Positions 1 to 4,711 of a stretch of 9,407 bases of DNA are shown piece after piece. Location of the stretch: positions 1-9,407 of the forward strand of contig JAEYZO010000785.1 in NCBI GenBank assembly GCA_023428035.1, read 5' to 3'. This DNA is from Pseudomonadota bacterium. Its GTDB lineage: Bacteria > Myxococcota_A > Polyangia > Polyangiales > Ga0077539. Under the pieces are notes generated by a model, which had not been told where the DNA came from, did not search any database, and was given only the letters and a program-made list of their open reading frames with translations. Both the position numbers and the translations under genes were made by a program. Every line of letters starts with the position of its first letter. Within the stretch, counting starts at the first letter, position 1.

Positions 1-878
1 GGCCCACCGTCATCGCGCGCTTCGAAGAGGCCGAGCGGCTCTTCCACGCCCCGATCCACCTGCGCTACCTCGCGATCGCGTACGAGCGCGTGAGCCCGCC
101 CCGCCTCGTCGACGCGGCCGAGACCTGGCGTCGCCTCTCGCGCGAGCAGCTCCCCGCCGACGCGCCGGAGCCCTTCCGCAACGCCGTCACCGAGGCGCAG
201 GCCGAGCTCCCCCGCGTCGAGGCCCTCCTCGGTCGCGTGCAGATCGACACCCGCGGCGCGTCGGGGGTCTCGGTGCAGATCGACGGTCACCCCGTTCCGC
301 CTACGGACTTCGGCGGCCGCCTCGTCGAGCCCGGCGCGCACCGCGTGACCGCGCGACGCGCCGGGGCGCGCGACATCGAGCAGCAGGTGCAGGTCACCGC
401 GGGCAGCCGCTCCATCGTCACCCTCGACTTCAACGCGACCGCCGCGAACGCGAACGCGAACGCGAACGCGAACGCGGCCTCGACCTCGACCTCGACCTCG
501 ACCTCGACCAGCACCGAGATCGCGCCCCCTGTCGAGGCGCGCACCGTCTCGCGCTCGAGCCCGCTCCGCCCCGTGGGCATCGCGCTCGCGGCGGTGGGCG
601 GCGCGGCGATCATCGGCGGCGTCGTGACGGGCCTCCTCGCCAACAGCGCCTTCTCAGACCTCGAGGCCGCGTGCCCGAACCAGCGCTGCAACACCCCGGA
701 GGACCTCGCGCGCCGCGACGACGTCGACACCCTCGCGGCGATGACCAACGGGCTCATCATCGGCGGCGGCGTCCTCGCCGCGACGGGCGTGGTGCTCGCC
801 ATCATCGGCAGGCCCCGCACCGAGACCGTGCAGGTCACCGCGGGGCTACGCTCCGTGGGGCTGCGCGTGTCGTTCTGA
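1..878 (+). CDS. TPR/PEGA-like envelope protein, 3' part (start outside window)
   Basis: The frame is open from base 3 to the TGA at 876-878, giving 291 visible residues; the true start lies upstream, and the GTG at 90 is probably internal. The first ~75 residues are helical and TPR-like (ARFEEAERLF, then a LRYLAIAYE segment). A PEGA-like beta domain follows (about residues 80-140; GVSVQIDG, then GAHRVTARRAG), then low-complexity Ala-Asn and Ser-Thr tracts. Next come two hydrophobic segments, about 576-641 (PVGIALAAVGGAAIIGGVV) and 753-812 (LIIGGGVLAATGVVLAIIG), flanking a charged loop with a CPNQRC cysteine pair. In known families PEGA domains are cell-surface associated, and this TPR-PEGA-linker-two-helix layout recurs in myxobacterial proteins of unknown function. 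I infer a membrane-anchored envelope protein. No enzymatic motif is visible. A TTGACA promoter follows 38 bases downstream, so it is probably not cotranscribed with rplM. Confidence 0.75.
   Translation, partial: PTVIARFEEAERLFHAPIHLRYLAIAYERVSPPRLVDAAETWRRLSREQLPADAPEPFRNAVTEAQAELPRVEALLGRVQIDTRGASGVSVQIDGHPVPPTDFGGRLVEPGAHRVTARRAGARDIEQQVQVTAGSRSIVTLDFNATAANANANANANAASTSTSTSTSTSTEIAPPVEARTVSRSSPLRPVGIALAAVGGAAIIGGVVTGLLANSAFSDLEAACPNQRCNTPEDLARRDDVDTLAAMTNGLIIGGGVLAATGVVLAIIGRPRTETVQVTAGLRSVGLRVSF
444..476 (+). repeat. GCGAAC hexanucleotide tract (Ala-Asn)x5
   Basis: Five perfect tandem GCGAAC units plus a final GCG, in frame inside the envelope-protein gene and encoding alternating Ala-Asn. 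A slippage event of one unit would add or remove two residues without a frameshift. The tract lies in the linker between the PEGA-like domain and the first hydrophobic segment. Confidence 0.95.
480..509 (+). repeat. TCGACC hexanucleotide tract (Ser-Thr)x5
   Basis: Five perfect tandem TCGACC units encoding Ser-Thr, three bases after the GCGAAC tract and in the same frame. Together the two tracts form a flexible linker of about 22 residues. The different unit sequence shows that the two tracts expanded independently. Confidence 0.95.
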
Positions 879-901
879 GCGCGACTCGACCACGCACCCG
901 C

Positions 902-914
902 GCGCCTCGGGCGC
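902..914 (+). terminator. weak hairpin before the rplM promoter
   Basis: GCGCC (902-906) pairs with GGCGC (910-914) around a TCG loop, 23 bases after the stop of the envelope-protein gene and just before the TTGACA box. It has only a 5-bp stem and no T-run, so a role as terminator is tentative. GC-rich sequence makes such short stems common by chance. Confidence 0.2.
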
Positions 915-915
915 C

Positions 916-943
916 TTGACACCCCTGGCGGGATCTGTAGTCT
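916..943 (+). promoter_or_regulatory. candidate sigma-70-type promoter of rplM
   Basis: A perfect TTGACA -35 box (916-921) is followed after 16 bases by TAGTCT (938-943), a weak -10 that keeps the T-A----T skeleton. In this GC-rich region a perfect TTGACA in the only sizeable gap before a ribosomal-protein operon is notable. The predicted transcription start near 950 would leave a leader of about 53 nt before the rplM ATG. Confidence 0.6.
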
Positions 944-956
944 CCCGCGCTCCGCG

Positions 957-972
957 GCCGACAGGGGTCGGC
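957..972 (+). promoter_or_regulatory. hairpin in rplM 5' leader
   Basis: GCCGAC (957-962) and GTCGGC (967-972) form a perfect 6-bp stem closing an AGGG tetraloop, inside the predicted rplM leader and 30 nt before the start codon. L13 leaders are known autoregulatory elements in some bacteria, so this is a candidate for similar control. I do not recognise it as a match to a described L13 leader. Confidence 0.35.
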
Positions 973-1002
973 AGGCGCGCATACCTACCAAGCACGAGAC
1001 AC

Positions 1003-1446
1003 ATGGAACGCACCTTCACCGCCAGGCCCGCCGAGGTCGCCACGCAGCGGCAGTGGTACCTCGTCGACGCGACCAACAAGCCCCTCGGGCGCCTCGCGAG
1101 CGACATCGCCCGGGTCCTCCGCGGCAAGCACAAGCCGACCTTCACGCCCCACGTCGACACCGGCGACTTCGTCGTGGTGGTCAACTCCGCGCAGGTCGCG
1201 CTCACCGGCAACAAGGTGAACGACAAGTTCTACTACAAGCACTCGGGATACCCCGGCGGGCTGCGCAAGCGCTCCGCCGCCGAGGTGCTCCAGCGCAAGC
1301 CGGAATTCGTCCTCGAGAAGGCCGTGAAGGGCATGCTCCCCAAGGGGCCCCTCGGCCGCGCGATGCTCAGCAAGCTCAAGGTGTACGGCGGCGCCGAGCA
1401 CCCCCACGAGGCGCAGCAGCCCAAGGCGCTCCCCGCCGTCTTCTGA
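1003..1446 (+). CDS. rplM: 50S ribosomal protein L13
   Basis: Ribosomal protein L13 of the large subunit, 147 residues, close to the usual length of about 142-150. The L13 signature is intact (VKGMLPKGPLGRAML, then KVYGGAEHPHEAQQP), as is the N-terminal WYLVDATNKPLGRLAS segment, in which L13 proteins carry the typical 'D(A)xxxxLGRLAS' pattern. I chose the ATG at 1003: the frame is open back to about 916, but the extra upstream residues overlap the promoter and are unlike L13. Only a weak purine patch (GAGA, 996-999) precedes the ATG. rpsI follows 17 bases after the stop, the standard rplM-rpsI pair, so the two are almost certainly cotranscribed from the TTGACA promoter. Confidence 0.98.
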   Translation: MERTFTARPAEVATQRQWYLVDATNKPLGRLASDIARVLRGKHKPTFTPHVDTGDFVVVVNSAQVALTGNKVNDKFYYKHSGYPGGLRKRSAAEVLQRKPEFVLEKAVKGMLPKGPLGRAMLSKLKVYGGAEHPHEAQQPKALPAVF

Positions 1447-1463
1447 CACCTGAAGGATCCGTG

Positions 1464-1856
1464 ATGCAGACCGACCGTCACTACGCCACTGGCAAGCGCA
1501 AGACCGCCGTCGCGCGCGTGTACCTCCGCCCCGGCACCGGGAACATCCTGGTGAACTCGCGGCCCTTCGACCAGTACTTCCCCCGTCAGGCCTCGCAGCT
1601 CCTGATCCAGCAGCCCTTCGACATCATCGAGGTGCTCGGTCAGTACGACGTGGTGGCCAACGTCGCCGGCGGCGGCCTCGCGGCGCAGGCCGACGCGGTG
1701 CGCTTCGGCATCGCCCGCGCCCTCACCGTCGCCGACGGCGAGCGCCGCACGCCCCTTAAGCGCGCGGGCCTGCTCACCCGCGACGCGCGCAAGAAGGAGC
1801 GCAAGAAGTACGGCCAGCCCGGCGCCCGCAAGCGCTTCCAGTACTCGAAGCGCTGA
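1464..1856 (+). CDS. rpsI: 30S ribosomal protein S9
   Basis: Ribosomal protein S9 of the small subunit, 130 residues, the normal size. The S9 signature is present (GGGLAAQADAVRFGIARAL, residues 69-87), along with the N-terminal YATGKRKTAVARV strand and the basic C-terminal tail ending KRFQYSKR, which in this family reaches toward the P-site tRNA. The start at ATG 1464 is supported by AAGGA at 1453-1457, six bases upstream; a GTG directly in front (1461) is a less likely alternative. It is the second gene of the rplM-rpsI pair. Its first 14 coding bases are identical to those of the next gene, argC. Confidence 0.98.
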   Translation: MQTDRHYATGKRKTAVARVYLRPGTGNILVNSRPFDQYFPRQASQLLIQQPFDIIEVLGQYDVVANVAGGGLAAQADAVRFGIARALTVADGERRTPLKRAGLLTRDARKKERKKYGQPGARKRFQYSKR

Positions 1857-1870
1857 GCGGCGCGCTCGCG

Positions 1871-1900
1871 CCTCCCTCTCCCCCCGTCTCTCTCCTCCCG
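1871..1900 (+). other. pyrimidine-rich tract between rpsI and argC
   Basis: 29 of 30 bases are C or T on the + strand, within the 66-base gap between rpsI and argC. The resulting mRNA would be unstructured C/U-rich RNA. Such C-rich, G-poor RNA could in principle be a Rho-loading site that attenuates argC relative to the ribosomal genes; this is inference only. No hairpin terminator or promoter is visible in the gap. Confidence 0.35.
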
Positions 1901-1922
1901 CAACACCGAAGGCGACACCGCC

Positions 1923-2981
1923 ATGCAGACCGACCGCATCCGCGTCGCGGTGGTCGGCGCCACGGGTTACACCGGCGCCGAGCTCCTGCGCCTGCTCCTC
2001 TCGCACCCGCGCGCCGAGGTCACCGCCCTCTACGCCCGCGAGAAGCTCACGCCGCGCGTGTCGTCGGTGATCCCCTCGCTCGCGGGCCTGTGTGAGCTCC
2101 CCGTCGAGCCCTTCGACCCTGACGACCTCGCGCGGCGCGCCGACGTGGCCTTCGCCGCTCTCCCCCACGGAGCCTCGGTCGCGTGCGTGTCGGCCCTGCG
2201 CTCCCGGGGGGTGAAGGTGCTCGACCTCTCCGCCGACTTCCGCCTGCGCGACGCCGCGGAGTACGCGCGCTGGTACGGCGCCGAGCACGCCGCGCCGGCG
2301 CTCCTCGACGAGGCGGTGTACGGCCTGCCGGAGCTCCACCGTGAGCTCTTGCGCGGCGCCCCCCTCGTCGCGGTGCCGGGCTGCTACCCCACCGCGAGCG
2401 CCCTCCCCCTCCTGCCCGTGCTCTCCGCCGGCGGTGCCGTCGACGCGTCGCGGGTGATCGTGCACGCGCTCTCGGGCGTGTCGGGCGCGGGGCGCGGCCC
2501 GGGGCCGGCGTACCACTTCCCCGAGGCCGCCGAGGGGGCGCGCTGCTACAAGGTCGCGGGGGCGCACCGGCACACGCCGGAGATCGAGCAGACCCTCTCC
2601 CTCGCCGCGGGGGTGAGGGTGACGGTGAGCTTCTCGCCCACCCTCGCGCCGATGACCCGGGGCATCCTCGCGACGAGCTACGCGCCCTTGACGGGCGACG
2701 TCGACGTCGTGTCTCTGGTCGAGCGCGCGAGGGCGTACTTCGAGGGCTCGCCCTCGGTGGCGGTGCTCGACCCCGGGCAGATGCCCGACACGCTCTGGGT
2801 GCGAGGGAGCAACCGCGCGCACGTTGGCTACGCGGTAGACCGGCGGGCGGGCCTGCTGGTGGCGATGTGCGCCATCGACAACCTGGTGAAGGGCGCGTCG
2901 GGGCAGGCGGTGCAGTGCATGAACCTCGTCGCGGGGATCGACGAGGGAGAGGGCCTGCGCGGCGCGGCGATGTTCCCGTAG
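1923..2981 (+). CDS. argC: N-acetyl-gamma-glutamyl-phosphate reductase
   Basis: Catalyses the NADPH-dependent reduction of N-acetylglutamyl-5-phosphate to the semialdehyde, the third step of arginine/ornithine biosynthesis, in the cytoplasm. The protein has 352 residues, typical for the ~340-350 residue class. Visible motifs are the dinucleotide-binding loop VGATGYTGAELLRLL (residues 11-25), LPHG (80-83), DLSADFRL (101-108), the active-site cysteine in VPGCYPT (Cys154), and the GAHRHTPEIEQ catalytic/substrate region (213-223). ATG 1923 has GAAGG at 1908-1912, ten bases upstream. It follows rpsI by 66 bases with no visible promoter, so it is probably read from the ribosomal-protein transcript. 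From memory, the rplM-rpsI-argC order also occurs in other deltaproteobacteria-related genomes such as Geobacter. Confidence 0.96.
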   Translation: MQTDRIRVAVVGATGYTGAELLRLLLSHPRAEVTALYAREKLTPRVSSVIPSLAGLCELPVEPFDPDDLARRADVAFAALPHGASVACVSALRSRGVKVLDLSADFRLRDAAEYARWYGAEHAAPALLDEAVYGLPELHRELLRGAPLVAVPGCYPTASALPLLPVLSAGGAVDASRVIVHALSGVSGAGRGPGPAYHFPEAAEGARCYKVAGAHRHTPEIEQTLSLAAGVRVTVSFSPTLAPMTRGILATSYAPLTGDVDVVSLVERARAYFEGSPSVAVLDPGQMPDTLWVRGSNRAHVGYAVDRRAGLLVAMCAIDNLVKGASGQAVQCMNLVAGIDEGEGLRGAAMFP

Positions 2982-2995
2982 GGACGAAGCGGAAC

Positions 2996-3001
2996 TATCC
3001 T
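2996..3001 (+). promoter_or_regulatory. -10-like TATCCT before the Nudix gene
   Basis: TATCCT ends 9 bases before the Nudix ATG. Seventeen bases upstream lies TTCCCG (2973-2978), a poor -35. A start about seven bases downstream would fall 2-3 bases before ATG 3011, giving an essentially leaderless mRNA, consistent with the lack of a Shine-Dalgarno sequence. It lies in the 29-base gap after argC. Confidence 0.35.
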
Positions 3002-3010
3002 CGCGCGGCC

Positions 3011-3676
3011 ATGCCCATCGACATCGAGATCCTCGAGGACCGCGCGGCCACCACTCCGAGCGACAAGGGCTTCCTCAAGGTGCGGCGCCTGCGCCTGCGC
3101 TCGCGCTACGAAGACGGCAGCGTGAGCGACCCGTTCCCCTACGACTGCGTCGACCGCGCGGCCCTCGACGCCGTGGCGGTGCTCCTGTGGTCGAAGAACG
3201 ACGGCGCGCCGGGGGACCCTTGGGTGTGCTTGCGCACGGCGCTCCGCCCGCCGCTGGTGCTGCGGCGAGAGAGAGAGCTCCCCGTGCCCGACCCGCGGCC
3301 CGAGCTCGAGCTCTGGGAGCTCCCGGCGGGGCTGATCGAAGAGGGCGAGCGCGGCGAGGAGGGCGTGCGCGCCTGCGCGCGGAGGGAGACCGAGGAGGAG
3401 ACGGGCTACGACCTCCCGCTGGAGTCCTTCGCGCTCATGGGGCCGGCGGTGTACCCCTCGCCGGGGATGTGCGCGGAGAAGGTCCACGTGGTGCGGGCCG
3501 AGGTGCCCGACCGCGACGCGAGGCCCGACGCCCGGGGCGACGGGGTGCTCGAGCAGGGCGCGCGGGTAGAGTGGGTGACGCTCTCCGACGCGCTCGCGCG
3601 CTGCGACGCGGGCGAGGTCGAAGACGCCAAGACCGAGGTCGCGCTGCGACGCTTCAGCGCGGGCCTGCTGAGGTGA
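3011..3676 (+). CDS. Nudix hydrolase, ADP-ribose pyrophosphatase-like
   Basis: A 221-residue Nudix protein. The family hydrolyses nucleoside diphosphates linked to another moiety; the N-terminal half (YEDGS, PFPYDCVDR, then DAVAVLLW) and the ELPAGLIEEGE entry resemble ADP-ribose pyrophosphatases, so ADP-ribose is the likeliest but unproven substrate. The catalytic helix is intact: Glu117, seven residues, Arg125-Glu126, then Glu129-Glu130 and TGY (131-133). The loop between Gly107 and Glu117 has nine residues where the textbook Nudix box has five. ATG 3011 is chosen because upstream in-frame sequence overlaps argC and has no family resemblance. The stop overlaps the NAD kinase start (GTGA, 3673-3676), pointing to translational coupling. 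Confidence 0.9.
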   Translation: MPIDIEILEDRAATTPSDKGFLKVRRLRLRSRYEDGSVSDPFPYDCVDRAALDAVAVLLWSKNDGAPGDPWVCLRTALRPPLVLRRERELPVPDPRPELELWELPAGLIEEGERGEEGVRACARRETEEETGYDLPLESFALMGPAVYPSPGMCAEKVHVVRAEVPDRDARPDARGDGVLEQGARVEWVTLSDALARCDAGEVEDAKTEVALRRFSAGLLR

Positions 3677-4629
3677 CCACGCTGCGGCGGGTGCTCGTGG
3701 TCGCCAAGCGGAGCACCTACGACCTCTACGTGCGCGAGCACGGGCTGCCGAGGGTGCGCGCGCTCCTCGCCCGCAAGGACATCACCGTCGCTCGCCTGCG
3801 CCGCGCCGACGAGCACCACCGACGCACCCTCGAAGAGACCCACGCGGCGCTCGAGGCCGTGGGCGCGAAGGTCAGCGTGCGCGCCCGCGACCGGGTGGGA
3901 GACACCGAGGGCTTCGACCTGGTGGTGAGCGTGGGCGGCGACGGCACGCTCCTGTGGGTGAGCCACTTCGTCGGCGCGAGGGTGCCCCTCCTCGGGGTGA
4001 ACTCCGCGCCGCAAGACTCCGTGGGGTTCCTTTGTGGGGCCGCGATGGGCGGGGTGCGGGCGCACCTCGAGGCGGTGGTCGACGGCGAGGTGCCCCGGCT
4101 GCGCGTCGCGAGGATGAAGGTCACCGTCGACGGCGAGGTCGTGCACGCGCGGGTGCTCAACGACGCGCTGTTCTGTCACCCGCAGCCCGCGAACACCTCG
4201 CGCTACCTCATCGACCTCGACGAGCGGCTCGAGGAGCAGAAGTCGTCGGGGGTCTGGATCTCCACCGCCGCGGGGTCCACCGCGGCGATCCGCTCGGCGG
4301 GGGGGCGGCGCCTCCCCCTGGGCTCTCGGATGCTCCAGTTCGTGGTGCGCGAGCCGTACCGCGCCGAGGGAGCTCCGTACGCGATGGAGCGCGGGCTGGT
4401 GAAGCCCGGCCAGCCCTTCGAGATCTTGAACAAGATGCGCCAGGCGCGGCTCTACATCGACGGCCCCCGGGTGACCTCGACCGTGGAGATCGGCCAGCGG
4501 GTGGGCTTCGCCTTGAGCGACGAGCCCCTGTCGCTCTACGGCGTCTCGCCCCGCGCGAGGATGCCCGGCGCGCGGCGGGACGCGGGGTCGATCCCCCCGG
4601 GCGCGCCCGCCGAGCCTGAGCCCGCGTAG
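3673..4629 (+). CDS. NAD kinase, divergent (NADK2/NADK3-like motifs)
   Basis: Probable ATP-dependent NAD kinase making NADP in the cytoplasm, 318 residues. The diagnostic GGDGT is at residues 88-92 (SVGGDGTLLWVSH), with LND at 162-164 and TAAGSTAA at 198-205 in the expected order. The second motif reads GVNSAPQDSVGFL rather than the usual bacterial GxNxGxLGFL, and EEQKSSG (187-193) precedes the TAAGSTAA motif. As I recall them, these two features resemble the eukaryotic NADK2/plant NADK3 branch more than E. coli NadK. The start is GTG 3673, sharing four bases with the Nudix stop; a start further upstream would lie inside the Nudix gene. The last ~25 residues are Pro/Ala-rich and probably disordered. 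Its partner gene suggests a shared role in pyridine-nucleotide turnover (inference). A related lipid or sugar kinase with the same fold is a less likely alternative. Confidence 0.82.
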   Translation: MTTLRRVLVVAKRSTYDLYVREHGLPRVRALLARKDITVARLRRADEHHRRTLEETHAALEAVGAKVSVRARDRVGDTEGFDLVVSVGGDGTLLWVSHFVGARVPLLGVNSAPQDSVGFLCGAAMGGVRAHLEAVVDGEVPRLRVARMKVTVDGEVVHARVLNDALFCHPQPANTSRYLIDLDERLEEQKSSGVWISTAAGSTAAIRSAGGRRLPLGSRMLQFVVREPYRAEGAPYAMERGLVKPGQPFEILNKMRQARLYIDGPRVTSTVEIGQRVGFALSDEPLSLYGVSPRARMPGARRDAGSIPPGAPAEPEPA

Positions 4630-4698
4630 CTACATCATCCCACCTGCACGCACCAGGAGAGAGACGGCGCGCACTGTCCGCGGCGCGAGGCGCTCTGG

Positions 4699-4704
4699 TA
4701 TCGT
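4699..4704 (+). promoter_or_regulatory. -10-like TATCGT before the lipoprotein gene
   Basis: TATCGT ends seven bases before ATG 4712, so a typical start about seven bases downstream would fall on or next to the A of the start codon. No convincing -35 is visible at 16-18 bases. It lies in the 82-base gap after nadK, and no Shine-Dalgarno sequence precedes the ATG. I see no clear terminator in this gap. Confidence 0.35.
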
Positions 4705-4711
4705 GCGGGCG

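Noticed and set aside
916..1002. N-terminal extension of L13 starting near 916
   Set aside because: The extra 29 residues are unlike any L13 and the region holds the promoter and leader hairpin. ATG 1003 gives the normal length.
1233..2822. A - strand open frame of 529 codons antisense to rplM, rpsI and argC
   Set aside because: It lies entirely over three confidently identified genes and its product looks like a low-complexity GC-bias artefact.
2973..2984. TCCC-GTA-GGGA inverted repeat at the end of argC as a terminator
   Set aside because: Four base pairs only, overlapping the argC stop codon and with no T-run. Too weak to support.
4668..4687. CGCGC/GCGCG inverted repeat between nadK and the lipoprotein gene as a terminator
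   Set aside because: It has only five base pairs with a 10-base loop and no T-run. Such stems are expected by chance at this base composition.
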